Origin: Nitrospiraceae bacterium UBA6898
GTDB lineage: Bacteria; Nitrospirota; Thermodesulfovibrionia; Thermodesulfovibrionales; UBA6898
Length of the DNA stretch: 21,140 bases
Assembly (NCBI GenBank): GCA_002448975.1
Contig: DKBO01000035.1
Coordinates: 1-21,140, forward strand
Direction of reading: 5' to 3'
Shown: positions 7,571-15,129 of the stretch, piece after piece
Layout of the letters: each line of letters opens with the position of its first letter
Numbering within the stretch: position 1 is the stretch's first letter
The notes under the pieces: model-generated
What the model saw: the letters and a program-made list of their open reading frames with translations, nothing else
The model's database searches: none
What the model was told of the DNA's origin: nothing
Position numbers and translations under genes: made by a program

Positions 7571-8305
7571 TTATTTTTTCCCTTTATTTTGCTCTGCTGC
7601 GGGCGTCTTCTGTTCGGCGTTGTCCTTTATCGATATAAGTTCGACCTCAAATATCAGGGTCGCATTCGGTCCAATAACCGATCCGGCGCCCCGCTCACCA
7701 TAGGCAAGATCAGAAGGGATGAACAGTTCCCACGTAGATCCTTCCTTCATCAGCTGGAGGGCTTCGGTCCAACCCTTGATAACTCCTTTTACCGGGAAGG
7801 TAGCGGGTTTCCCGCGTTTATAGGAGCTGTCGAACTCCGTACCGTCGATCAGTTTGCCGCGGTAGTTGGTCGTGACCGTATCAGTCTCCTTCGGCATTTT
7901 GCCCGTGCCCTCCTTGACAACGCGGTACTGGAGGCCGCTCGGCAGGGTCTTGACTCCGTCTTTCTTCTTGTTATCTGCGAGGAAGGTCTCCCCTTCTTTC
8001 TTGTTCTTTTCGCCGGCCTCTTTTGTCTTTTCAGCCTGCTTCGCTGCCAGTTCCTTCTGGAAATTTGTCAGTGTATCCTGGACTTCCTGTTCCGACAGCA
8101 TCAGCGGTGCGCCGGAGAGAACATCTCTTATGCCTTTTGCGAACATGTCCGCATCCGCATCTATCTCCTGCCGTTTGAGCTGGGTGCCCGTTGCGACCCC
8201 CATGCTGTAACTGAGCTTTTCCTTTTCTGACTTGAACGCCTGCGGCTCGGCAAAAGCAATGCCTGCAAGAAACAGGACCAATGCAAATGATATGAATACC
8301 CTCAT
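7571..8305 (-). CDS. exported FKBP-type peptidyl-prolyl cis-trans isomerase (FkpA/Mip-like)
   Basis: This is a periplasmic folding helper that isomerises X-Pro bonds. The product is 244 residues from ATG 8305, chosen because AAGGAG stands before it and a signal peptide starts there (MRVFISFALVLFLAGIAFA); longer in-frame starts lack both. The N-terminal helical dimerisation domain (about 25-110: KLSYSMGVATGTQLKRQ, QKELAAKQAEKTKE) resembles FkpA and Mip. The FKBP domain (about 120-228) has LPSGLQYRVVKEGTG, DTVTTNYRGKLIDGTEFDSS, GVIKGWTEAL, IPSDLAYGERG and LIFEVELISI, with the drug/proline pocket residues preserved. A Lys/Gln-rich tail ends the protein. The shared terminator lies just after the stop. 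Confidence 0.94.
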   Translation of the reverse strand: MRVFISFALVLFLAGIAFAEPQAFKSEKEKLSYSMGVATGTQLKRQEIDADADMFAKGIRDVLSGAPLMLSEQEVQDTLTNFQKELAAKQAEKTKEAGEKNKKEGETFLADNKKKDGVKTLPSGLQYRVVKEGTGKMPKETDTVTTNYRGKLIDGTEFDSSYKRGKPATFPVKGVIKGWTEALQLMKEGSTWELFIPSDLAYGERGAGSVIGPNATLIFEVELISIKDNAEQKTPAAEQNKGKK

Positions 8306-8361
8306 GAACAACTCCTTTCGAATTTTGATAGGCATATTATGCATCCCGGAGACATACTTAA

Positions 8362-9210
8362 TCAAGAGTTGGCGCAGGGACATACCGCATCAGCTTCCTT
8401 TTTCAGGATTCGTGCGGAATGTTCGTCGAGGCCGCTCTTTCCGACAAATGCTTCCAGATCCATGTCTGCAATATCCTGTGCAAGTATGATGTCTGCGCGG
8501 AACAGCGGATCGAGCATGCCTTTCCGTACGGAATGGAGTATCGTTACCGGATAGAGCCGCTTGTCTTCAATCATGCGTTCCAGGCTGCCCTTTTCAGGAT
8601 ACCTCCAGCTGATGATCCTGAGCCCGGCACATTCAGCGTATTGTATGGCATCGGACGTACAGCGCGTATTGGTGACGAGCCAGCCGTCACGGAAAATCAT
8701 GCGTTCGCCGGCTCCCTTTTCCACAGCCTTTTTGATGTCCTGAAACCGTGCATGGACATAGAGCGCTGTCTTGACATCTGTTGCCTTGCCGCCGTCGCTG
8801 TGGTATTTGCACTCTATGAAGGTATAGGTGTCATCGTTCCTGGCGATAACGTCGACCTCATGGCTGACACAGAACCCGTTGATCGAGCGGTCTGTTTCCA
8901 CAACGTATCCGTAATGGGAAAGGATCTTTCCGAAAAATTTTTCAAAGGGATATCCTGATGGGCCAAGCGAGAAGATTGCCTGCTTGATCGAGTACCGCAT
9001 GCCTGAAGCATGGTTGAATTTCCTGAGCAGCTTCTTAGCCCTGCGGTAAATATCTCCGGTGCGCGCATGGGGGGCTGTCTGCTGTTCAACCTCCTGCGCG
9101 ATCTCTTCGGCGACCCGCTGCGGAGCGCCGGAACGGATAAGGGAGGTAATCAGCTTTTTTATGTCAAAATCTTCCTGGCGGCCTGAGGCCTTTGTGATTG
9201 TGACCGACAT
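8362..9210 (-). CDS. ATP-cone domain fused to PD-(D/E)XK nuclease
   Basis: The product is 282 residues with three parts. Residues 1-90 form an ATP-cone, the nucleotide-sensing module of ribonucleotide reductases and NrdR (VTITKASGRQEDFDIKKL, then AEEIAQEVEQQ, and GDIYRRAKKLL). Residues about 95-205 form a restriction-endonuclease-like fold of the Mrr type: HEVDVIARN with Asp120 and FIECKYH with Glu133-x-Lys135, the D...ExK metal site. LVTNTRCTSDAIQYAECAGLRI follows, a C-terminal element typical of Mrr_cat proteins. Residues about 235-275 may be a helix-hairpin-helix (LDEHSARILKKEA). A nuclease gated by ATP or dATP is a reasonable inference, but its target is unknown. No methyltransferase or other restriction gene is adjacent. 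The start has a weak AAGG upstream; the FKBP gene follows 56 nt downstream. Confidence 0.85.
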   Translation of the reverse strand: MSVTITKASGRQEDFDIKKLITSLIRSGAPQRVAEEIAQEVEQQTAPHARTGDIYRRAKKLLRKFNHASGMRYSIKQAIFSLGPSGYPFEKFFGKILSHYGYVVETDRSINGFCVSHEVDVIARNDDTYTFIECKYHSDGGKATDVKTALYVHARFQDIKKAVEKGAGERMIFRDGWLVTNTRCTSDAIQYAECAGLRIISWRYPEKGSLERMIEDKRLYPVTILHSVRKGMLDPLFRADIILAQDIADMDLEAFVGKSGLDEHSARILKKEADAVCPCANS

Positions 9211-9262
9211 CTAACATTTTACCTTATCAGGAATTTTTCTGAAAAGCCATGATGCAGGCATG

Positions 9263-9271
9263 TGGTATACT
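9263..9271 (+). promoter_or_regulatory. extended -10 promoter TGGTATACT of cysK
   Basis: A TGnTATACT extended -10 lies about 52 nt before the cysK ATG. A start near 9278 would include the ribosome-binding site GGGGAGGAAG. The sequence shares TGTGGTATA with the promoter at 5417-5425. No strong -35 or attenuator was seen. Confidence 0.45.
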
Positions 9272-9322
9272 TAAGCAAGGCGCGAGACAGAAACGAAAAA
9301 AATAGCAAAGGGGAGGAAGATC

Positions 9323-10252
9323 ATGAAGCTCCATCCGGAAGTCCTTTCACTTATTGGTAATACTCCGATGGTGAGGATCCGACACATGAGCGGGCCGGCG
9401 GATGCCGAGATATGGGCAAAGCTCGAGGGCTGCAATCCTGGCGGTTCAGTCAAGGACAGGATCGCACTTGCCATGATCGAGACCGCGGAGAGGGAAGAAA
9501 AGCTCAGTCCCGGAGGCACAATTATTGAACCGACAAGCGGCAATACCGGTATCGGTCTTGCCATGGTTTCTGCTATCAAAGGCTACCGGCTTATCCTTAC
9601 CATGCCTGATACCATGTCCATGGAGAGACGGCAGCTGCTCCAGGCCTACGGTGCTGAGTTGGTGCTTACCGAGGGAAAGAAGGGCATGAAGGGTGCCGTA
9701 GAAAGGGCTGCCGATATCCAACGGGAACACCCCGCATATTTCATGCCGCAGCAGTTCGAGAACTGCGCAAATCCGGAAGTGCATATGAGGACGACAGCGA
9801 TAGAGATCCTGAATGATCTGGGCGGCGCTCCGGATGGATTTGTTGCAGGGGTAGGCACGGGAGGCACGATCACGGGCGTCGGCGTTATCCTCAGGCAGAA
9901 GAATCCGGAGGTATGGATTGCAGCAGTCGAACCGGCAGCATCGCCTGTGCTTTCGGGGGGCAATGCGGGACCACACAAGATAGCCGGCATAGGCGCAGGT
10001 TTTGTTCCCGGCGTCCTCAACACGAAGATTTATGATGAAGTCATCCGAGTCAGTGACGCCGATGCTGCAGAGACTGCGCGTCTTATGGCAAAGAAGGATG
10101 GCATTCTTCCCGGAATATCATCGGGGGCTGCAATGTGGGGGGCGATCAGAGTTGCCCACAAGCTGGGCGCAGGAAAGAAGGTGGTCGTAATCATTCCCGA
10201 CCGGGGAGAGCGTTACCTCAGCACCGGGCTTTTTGCCCCTGAGTCTCCCTAG
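9323..10252 (+). CDS. cysK: cysteine synthase (O-acetylserine sulfhydrylase)
   Basis: This is a PLP enzyme that makes L-cysteine from O-acetylserine and sulfide in the cytoplasm. The product has 309 residues, the usual length for CysK. The signature LIGNTPMVRI lies at 10-19. Lys44 in GGSVKDR carries the PLP. The substrate loop TSGNTGI spans 71-77, and the phosphate-binding loop GVGTGGT spans 176-182. SSGAA and IIPDRGERYLST complete the C-terminal part. AGGAAG precedes the ATG. CysK and CysM are hard to separate by eye; the C-terminal segment favours CysK. No serine acetyltransferase (cysE) is adjacent. Confidence 0.94.
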   Translation: MKLHPEVLSLIGNTPMVRIRHMSGPADAEIWAKLEGCNPGGSVKDRIALAMIETAEREEKLSPGGTIIEPTSGNTGIGLAMVSAIKGYRLILTMPDTMSMERRQLLQAYGAELVLTEGKKGMKGAVERAADIQREHPAYFMPQQFENCANPEVHMRTTAIEILNDLGGAPDGFVAGVGTGGTITGVGVILRQKNPEVWIAAVEPAASPVLSGGNAGPHKIAGIGAGFVPGVLNTKIYDEVIRVSDADAAETARLMAKKDGILPGISSGAAMWGAIRVAHKLGAGKKVVVIIPDRGERYLSTGLFAPESP

Positions 10253-10271
10253 TGCTCAGAGGTGGACCAGG

Positions 10272-10630
10272 CTAGCTTTCCCGCTCACCATACGCTGAGA
10301 TCTCCCGTGTCATGAGTGCCAGTTTTTTTCGAAAATATCCTTCCGTTCCTTGTCATGATACAGGTTCATCGAGGTACGGATTTGAGATCTTTCCGTCTTT
10401 TTTCTCTACATGCACACCTCCGTGAACGGCGTTCCACTTTCTCGTGATGACTATGCGGTGAAAGAGCGGATAGGCCTCGATTTTTTCTGCGTATAGATGA
10501 GCTTCCTGTTGGTCATACTCACGACCGCGAAGATGATGATGAGGCAGAGCAAAAAGACGAGACTGCAGAAAAGACAAAGCTCCGGCAGATCGACCCTTCG
10601 GACTGCATGGTGTAGTTTAGCGGTTTTCAC
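10272..10630 (-). pseudogene. decayed N-terminal part of a membrane sensor (Tll0287/DUF3365-like domain)
   Basis: The 407-nt gap between cysK and hisC holds a broken gene on the minus strand. From GTG 10630 the first frame gives a basic start (KTAKLHHAVRR) and a clear transmembrane segment (LCLFCSLVFLLCLIIIFAVV) followed by NRKLIYTQ. At the run of six T (10481-10486; A6 on the coding strand) the frame must shift by one base. It then continues with IEAYPLFHRIVITRKWNAVHGG and NPYLDEPVS, a hallmark of the haem-binding DUF3365/Tll0287-like sensor domain of histidine kinases and chemoreceptors. A TGA follows, and the same frame then resumes with KLALMTREIS, also typical of that domain, before a final stop near cysK. 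The rest of the sensor (PAS, kinase or methyl-accepting part) is gone. Confidence 0.72.
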
Positions 10631-10641
10631 TGAAAATTATG

Positions 10642-10650
10642 TGATATAAT
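10642..10650 (+). promoter_or_regulatory. extended -10 promoter TGATATAAT of hisC
   Basis: A perfect extended -10 (TGnTATAAT) ends 10 nt before ATG 10661. No ribosome-binding site fits between them, so the hisC message is probably leaderless or nearly so. The site overlaps the start of the decayed sensor gene on the other strand. Confidence 0.55.
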
Positions 10651-10660
10651 CCACCACATT

Positions 10661-11701
10661 ATGAATCTGAAACTTCTTGTAAAAAAAGAGGTATCTTTGC
10701 TCAGGGCGTATCAGGCAAAGGAGATTCCGTGCAGCGTAAAGCTCGATGCGAATGAAAGTCCCTATGGTTTTAGCACGGCGCTCAGGGCAGTTGCATCGAT
10801 CCGGACAAACCGGTATCCGGACCCTGAGGCCAAGAAGCTCAAGGCAGCCCTTGCAAGGGAGCTTGGAGTGAGACCACAGAACATCCTTCAGGGCAATGGT
10901 TCAGACGAGGTCATTTATAATCTTATCGCCACATTTGGCGGCCCGGTATGCTATCCTACGCCGACATTTTTGATGTACGGGATCATCAGCCAGGTTCTGG
11001 GAGAAAAGACGGTTTCCGTGCCGCTTGACAGGGAATTTGACCTAGATGAAATGAAGATGCTGCAAGCGCTCCGGAAGAACAGGCCGCGGATAGTGTTTCT
11101 GAGCTCGCCGAACAACCCGACGGGAAACTGTTTTTCTGCTGACAGAATTCTGAAGATAGTGGAAACGTCGCCGGGAATTGTTGTTGTTGATGAAGCATAC
11201 CAGCCGTTTGCGAGCGATAAGGGCTTTCTTCCGTTGTTGAAAGACTACAAGAATCTTGTCATTATGAGAACCCTGAGCAAAGTCGGGCTTGCTGCGTTGC
11301 GGTTCGGATTTCTCGTTGCTGATGAGGAGATCATCCATGAAGTCAATAAGGTCAGGCTGCCGTTCAATGTCAATGCGCTGTCGCAGGCGGTTGCTGTTGA
11401 AGTATTGAAGGACCGGAAGGCGCTGAGGACAGCTGTCCGGACGATTGCGGCAGAGAGGGACCTGCTCAAGCGCGCGATGGAAGACATCAGCACGATAACA
11501 ACGTTTCCTTCGGAGGCAAACTTTATTCTCTTCCGGGTTGCAGATCCTGACCGGATTCATGCAGCGCTTCTCAGGAGGGGCATATTGATACGGAATGTTG
11601 CCGACGCAGTCGAGGGCTGCCTGAGGGTGACCGTGGGGACGCCTCGGGAGAACAGAAAATTCCTGCATGCGCTCAGGAGCTGCATGGAGAAATCTTCATG
11701 A
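10661..11701 (+). CDS. hisC: histidinol-phosphate aminotransferase
   Basis: This is a PLP-dependent class I/II aminotransferase that converts imidazole-acetol phosphate to histidinol phosphate, a late step of histidine synthesis. The product is 346 residues. LDANESPYG (28-36) is the HisC N-terminal signature. SSPNNPTG (148-155) and VVDEAY (175-180) are cofactor contacts, Lys207 in TLSK is the Schiff-base lysine, and Arg214 in LRFG binds the substrate phosphate or carboxylate. The start lacks a Shine-Dalgarno and lies directly behind an extended -10 box. It forms an operon with hisB, 12 nt downstream; the other his genes are not in the window. Confidence 0.95.
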   Translation: MNLKLLVKKEVSLLRAYQAKEIPCSVKLDANESPYGFSTALRAVASIRTNRYPDPEAKKLKAALARELGVRPQNILQGNGSDEVIYNLIATFGGPVCYPTPTFLMYGIISQVLGEKTVSVPLDREFDLDEMKMLQALRKNRPRIVFLSSPNNPTGNCFSADRILKIVETSPGIVVVDEAYQPFASDKGFLPLLKDYKNLVIMRTLSKVGLAALRFGFLVADEEIIHEVNKVRLPFNVNALSQAVAVEVLKDRKALRTAVRTIAAERDLLKRAMEDISTITTFPSEANFILFRVADPDRIHAALLRRGILIRNVADAVEGCLRVTVGTPRENRKFLHALRSCMEKSS

Positions 11702-11713
11702 TGGGGAGAGTTA

Positions 11714-12301
11714 ATGAGAACGGCAAAGATTGAGAGAAAAACCAGGGAGACACAGATTCGTGCAGAGGTAAATCTGGACGGGACAGGGAGATATGCGATA
11801 CAAACACCGATACCTTTTATTGACCATATGCTGACCCTTATGTGCAAACACGGGCTCTTTGATATCAAGCTTAAGGCAAAAGGCGATGTAGAGGTAGATG
11901 ATCACCATACGGTTGAAGATATCGGGATTGTCCTTGGCAAGGCAATCAAGCAGGCCTTGGGAGACATGAAGGGAATTGCCCGTTATGGCCTGGCTTCCGT
12001 GCCGATGGATGAGGCCTTGGCGCAGGTAAGCCTTGACATCAGCGGAAGGCAGTATCTCGTCTACAATGTTTCGTTCCCCAAAAAGAGCAAGCTGCGGGAA
12101 TTTGACCCGGACCTGATCGAGGATTTTCTTCAGGCCTTTGCCGGAGGTGCTGGCATAACACTCCATGTTAATATCTTCTACGGCAGGAACACGCATCATA
12201 TCATAGAGGCCGTATTCAAAGCGCTTGGCAGGGCTCTGCAGCAGGCTGTTTCTGTTGATCCCCGAGTCAAGGGGGTCCCCTCGACCAAGGGAACCCTGTA
12301 A
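11714..12301 (+). CDS. hisB: imidazoleglycerol-phosphate dehydratase
   Basis: This manganese enzyme removes water from imidazoleglycerol phosphate, the step just before HisC in histidine synthesis. The 195-residue product is the monofunctional form, without the histidinol-phosphatase domain found in E. coli HisB. Metal-binding histidine clusters are intact: FIDHML (35-40), DDHHTVED (62-69) and NTHHIIEA (159-166). The C-terminal PSTKGTL is the family ending. The ATG is preceded by GGGGAG. A HAD phosphatase follows 13 nt downstream and could be considered for the missing histidinol-phosphatase step, but its sequence points to nucleotidase instead. Confidence 0.97.
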   Translation: MRTAKIERKTRETQIRAEVNLDGTGRYAIQTPIPFIDHMLTLMCKHGLFDIKLKAKGDVEVDDHHTVEDIGIVLGKAIKQALGDMKGIARYGLASVPMDEALAQVSLDISGRQYLVYNVSFPKKSKLREFDPDLIEDFLQAFAGGAGITLHVNIFYGRNTHHIIEAVFKALGRALQQAVSVDPRVKGVPSTKGTL

Positions 12302-12314
12302 CTTAGACACGCCG

Positions 12315-13010
12315 GTGAAAAGGAAACAGCAGCAGGAACTGGTTTCCCTGAAAGATATCCGTTATGTACTCCTGGACATGGATGGAACCCTTCTCGATAA
12401 ACATTTTGACGACTATTTCTGGGAACATCTGCTCCCGGAAAAATATGCTGAAAAGAACTGTATCTCCTTCGGAAAGGCAAAAGATAAATTGCTGAACAAA
12501 TACAAGATGCATGAGGGCACACTGAACTGGACGGATATAGACTTCTGGTCCCGCGAGGTCGAGATTGACATACCGGCGCTTAAAGCACAGATACATCACC
12601 TTATCGAGGTGCACCCCCATGTTGAGGATTTCCTCCGGATGCTCAGAAGGCACAGAAAGAAAGTGTTTCTGGTGACGAATGCCCATTATAAGGTTCTTGA
12701 AATGAAGCTTCGGAAGACCGAACTGGGAAAGTACTTTGATGCGGCTCTCACGTCCTGCGAGATAGGATATCCAAAGGAGATGCTCGCCTTCTGGGAAAAG
12801 GCGCAGAAAAAGCTCGGCTTTGATAGGGAAGCAACCCTCTTCGTTGACGATACGGAAGCGGTACTCACTACCGCACAGCAGTATGGGATCAGATATATTC
12901 TCTATAAGGCGATTGCCAGTTCACAGTCGGAAAAAGGGGCTTCCTCCAAATTTCCTGCAATCGACGACTTCGGGCAGCTCATGTTCCTTGATAGGAAAGT
13001 AAAAGTCTAA
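12315..13010 (+). CDS. yrfG: HAD-superfamily hydrolase, GMP/IMP nucleotidase YrfG-like
   Basis: This is a cytoplasmic phosphatase of the HAD family. Compared with remembered E. coli YrfG (a GMP/IMP 5'-nucleotidase), the match runs the whole length: VLLDMDGTLLD with nucleophile Asp21 and Asp23, FDDYFWEHLLPE, GTLNW..DFWS, VTNAH as motif II, GYPKE with the motif III Lys, and LFVDDTEAVL...YGIRY as motif IV. GTG 12315 is the start chosen; an ATG in the same frame at 12225 would overlap hisB by 77 nt and add unrelated residues. No good Shine-Dalgarno is seen, so translation is probably coupled to hisB. Location in the his operon leaves histidinol-phosphate phosphatase activity as an untested alternative. 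Confidence 0.85.
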   Translation: MKRKQQQELVSLKDIRYVLLDMDGTLLDKHFDDYFWEHLLPEKYAEKNCISFGKAKDKLLNKYKMHEGTLNWTDIDFWSREVEIDIPALKAQIHHLIEVHPHVEDFLRMLRRHRKKVFLVTNAHYKVLEMKLRKTELGKYFDAALTSCEIGYPKEMLAFWEKAQKKLGFDREATLFVDDTEAVLTTAQQYGIRYILYKAIASSQSEKGASSKFPAIDDFGQLMFLDRKVKV

Positions 13011-13032
13011 TCAGTCAAAGGCCCCCGATTGA

Positions 13033-13061
13033 TTGTTTCTCTTGCCGAAATAGCTTACAAT
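13033..13061 (+). promoter_or_regulatory. promoter of the glucan phosphorylase gene, leaderless layout
   Basis: TTGTTT (13033-13038), a 17-nt spacer and TACAAT (13056-13061) form a well-spaced promoter. ATG 13070 follows after 8 nt, leaving no room for a ribosome-binding site. A leaderless mRNA is likely. Confidence 0.6.
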
Positions 13062-13069
13062 AATCACCT

Positions 13070-14794
13070 ATGACAGAACTTCAAGAACTCATGTTTGAGC
13101 TGACCAAGGAACCGAAGATCGCCTACTTTTCGATGGAGATAGGTGTGCATAATGATATCCCGACGTACAGCGGGGGCCTTGGGGTGCTTGCGGGCGATAC
13201 GATCCGTTCGGGCGCTGACCTTAAGCTGCCCATGGTTGCGGTCACGCTCATGAGCAGGAAAGGGTATTTCACTCAGCAGCTGGATAGCGGGGGAAAGCAG
13301 ACCGAGCTGCCGGTGCTGTGGGACCCTGCTGCATATATGAAACTTCTTCCCCAGAGGGTCACGGTGCAGATAGAAGAAAGGGATGTTCAGGTGCAGGCCT
13401 GGCTCTACTCGGTGAAGAGTCTTACCGGAGGCAGTGTCCCGGTATTTTTCCTTGATACCGATCTTCCCGCCAACGCACCGGAGCACCGCGAGATCACGGC
13501 ACATCTTTACGGGGGAGGGCCGGAATACCGTCTCAAACAGGAGATCGTCCTCGGGCTCGGCGGCGTAAGAATGCTGCATGCGCTGGAGTTTGAAATCAGA
13601 AAATTTCATATGAATGAGGGTCACGCAAGTTTTCTGACGCTGGAACTCCTTAACCGCTTCAAGAAACCGGTAGAGGACGTTTGGGATGAAAAGCTTGTCT
13701 GGGACAAGCCTGCGGTTAAGAACCTCTGTGTTTTCACTACCCATACCCCGGTCGAGGCAGGCCATGATAAGTTTCCCTATGATCTTGTCATGAAGGTCAT
13801 GGGAGAGATCGTTCCTCTTCCCCTCCTTCAGGAACTCGCCGGGAGGGATGGCCTCAACATGACGCTTCTTGCACTGAATCTCAGCCGATATATCAATGGC
13901 GTTGCAAAGAAGCACGGGGAGGTCTCCATGAGCATGTTCCCGGGATATGAGATTAATGCAATCACCAACGGTGTTCACTCATATACCTGGACATGCGACA
14001 GCTTCAAAAAGATCTTCGACAAGTATCTCCCTGGCTGGGCGAATGAGCCGGAGCTTTTCGTAAGGGTTGGCCGCATTCCTGACGATGAGATCTGGGAAGC
14101 ACATATGGAGGCAAAGCGTCATCTTTTTGCCTATATACGCCAGCAGACGGGGATTGAGCTCTTGCCGGACATCCTTACGCTTGGGTTCGCAAGGAGAGCG
14201 ACCGCATATAAAAGGGCGGACCTTCTGTTCCGTGACCTGGAGCGGCTTGAGGCCATAGGTACAGGCAAACTCCAGCTTGTCTATGCCGGCAAGGCCCACC
14301 CGAAGGATATGGCCGGAAAACGACTCATACAGAACATCTTCGATTACAAGGAAAAGCTCAAAGACAAGATCAGGATTGTCTACCTGACGGGCTATAACAT
14401 GGATATAGCACTCAAGATCGTGTCTGGGGTTGATGTCTGGTTGAACACGCCGCTCAGGCCTCTGGAGGCGTCTGGCACAAGCGGTATGAAGGCAACGCAT
14501 AACGGTGTTATGAATTTCAGCGTTCTTGACGGATGGTGGATTGAGGGTCATATCGAGGGCTTCACCGGATGGTCTATCGGCCCGGCTCCGCAGGAGCTGA
14601 CGCCAGGGGCTGATGCAGATGCCCGTGACGCTGAAGATCTCTACCACAAGCTTGAGCATGAAACAATCCGTATCTACTACCAGGAACGTCGCACATGGAT
14701 CCGTATGATGCAGAATGCTATCGGTAAAAACGCCTACTATTTCAACTCGCACCGAATGATGCGAAGGTACGTTACCGAGGCATACCTGAGATAA
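13070..14794 (+). CDS. glgP: alpha-glucan (glycogen/maltodextrin) phosphorylase, short type
   Basis: This is a PLP enzyme that releases glucose-1-phosphate from the ends of glycogen or maltodextrin using inorganic phosphate. The product is 574 residues, much shorter than the roughly 800 of E. coli GlgP/MalP and typical of the compact form in archaea and many anaerobes. It shows IAYFSMEIGVHNDIPTYSGG at the N-terminus (15-36), then GLGVLAGD, HMNEGHASF, FTTHTPVEAGHD, FARRATAYKR, and near the end RPLEASGTSGMKATHNG. Lys474 in SGMK is the expected PLP lysine. The preceding gene is 59 nt upstream but this one has its own promoter. An inositol/fructose phosphatase gene nearby also acts on sugar phosphates, on the other strand. 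Confidence 0.93.
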   Translation: MTELQELMFELTKEPKIAYFSMEIGVHNDIPTYSGGLGVLAGDTIRSGADLKLPMVAVTLMSRKGYFTQQLDSGGKQTELPVLWDPAAYMKLLPQRVTVQIEERDVQVQAWLYSVKSLTGGSVPVFFLDTDLPANAPEHREITAHLYGGGPEYRLKQEIVLGLGGVRMLHALEFEIRKFHMNEGHASFLTLELLNRFKKPVEDVWDEKLVWDKPAVKNLCVFTTHTPVEAGHDKFPYDLVMKVMGEIVPLPLLQELAGRDGLNMTLLALNLSRYINGVAKKHGEVSMSMFPGYEINAITNGVHSYTWTCDSFKKIFDKYLPGWANEPELFVRVGRIPDDEIWEAHMEAKRHLFAYIRQQTGIELLPDILTLGFARRATAYKRADLLFRDLERLEAIGTGKLQLVYAGKAHPKDMAGKRLIQNIFDYKEKLKDKIRIVYLTGYNMDIALKIVSGVDVWLNTPLRPLEASGTSGMKATHNGVMNFSVLDGWWIEGHIEGFTGWSIGPAPQELTPGADADARDAEDLYHKLEHETIRIYYQERRTWIRMMQNAIGKNAYYFNSHRMMRRYVTEAYLR

Positions 14795-14803
14795 GAGCTC
14801 CTG

Positions 14804-15124
14804 CTATTTTTTCCCCTCGCATTCTGGGCAGGCCGTATTTTCCGGTACAAAGCTCCCGCAAGCGTGACATTGTACGAGATCGATGGGTTTCTTCCCGCTG
14901 CAGTTCCTGCATGCATTCTCATCAGGACCAAGGCTGCGTGAACAGTTCGGGCAGCGTTTCATCAGTTTTTCAGGGAGACGTGAAGGCAGAAAGGATATGA
15001 TAATGGTGAGCAGGGGAAAGAGAAAGCAGGCCAGGGTCCAAAAAAGAGCGTTGCGGCCTTTTTTTATAGCTATCAAGCCGCCGATTATTCCGGCGATCAA
15101 CTGAAGAACAACAAGACGGCCCAC
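14804..15124 (-). CDS. membrane protein with two zinc-ribbon motifs
   Basis: The product is 106 residues from GTG 15124. Residues 1-47 contain two hydrophobic helices (LVVLQLIAGIIGGLIAI and FWTLACFLFPLLTIIISFL). The cytoplasmic C-terminal half carries two CxxC...CxxC zinc ribbons: CPNC...CRNC (about 58-74) and CHACG...CPEC (about 86-102). No catalytic motif is present; such double zinc-ribbon membrane proteins are common and uncharacterised. Its start lies 5 nt after the stop of the upstream phosphatase gene, so it is in that operon, although no Shine-Dalgarno is evident. It ends 9 nt from the convergent phosphorylase gene. Confidence 0.7.
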   Translation of the reverse strand: MGRLVVLQLIAGIIGGLIAIKKGRNALFWTLACFLFPLLTIIISFLPSRLPEKLMKRCPNCSRSLGPDENACRNCSGKKPIDLVQCHACGSFVPENTACPECEGKK

Positions 15125-15129
15125 AGGGG

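Noticed and set aside
12225..12314. ATG 12225 as start of the YrfG-like gene
   Set aside because: It would overlap hisB by 77 nt and adds residues with no match to the family; GTG 12315 fits the N-terminus.
12315..13010. HAD protein as histidinol-phosphate phosphatase
   Set aside because: Position in the his operon suggests it, but full-length similarity is to the YrfG GMP/IMP nucleotidase; kept only as an alternative.
13064..14752. Two long minus-strand open frames inside the glucan phosphorylase gene
   Set aside because: They are codon-bias shadows; the plus strand encodes a complete recognised enzyme.
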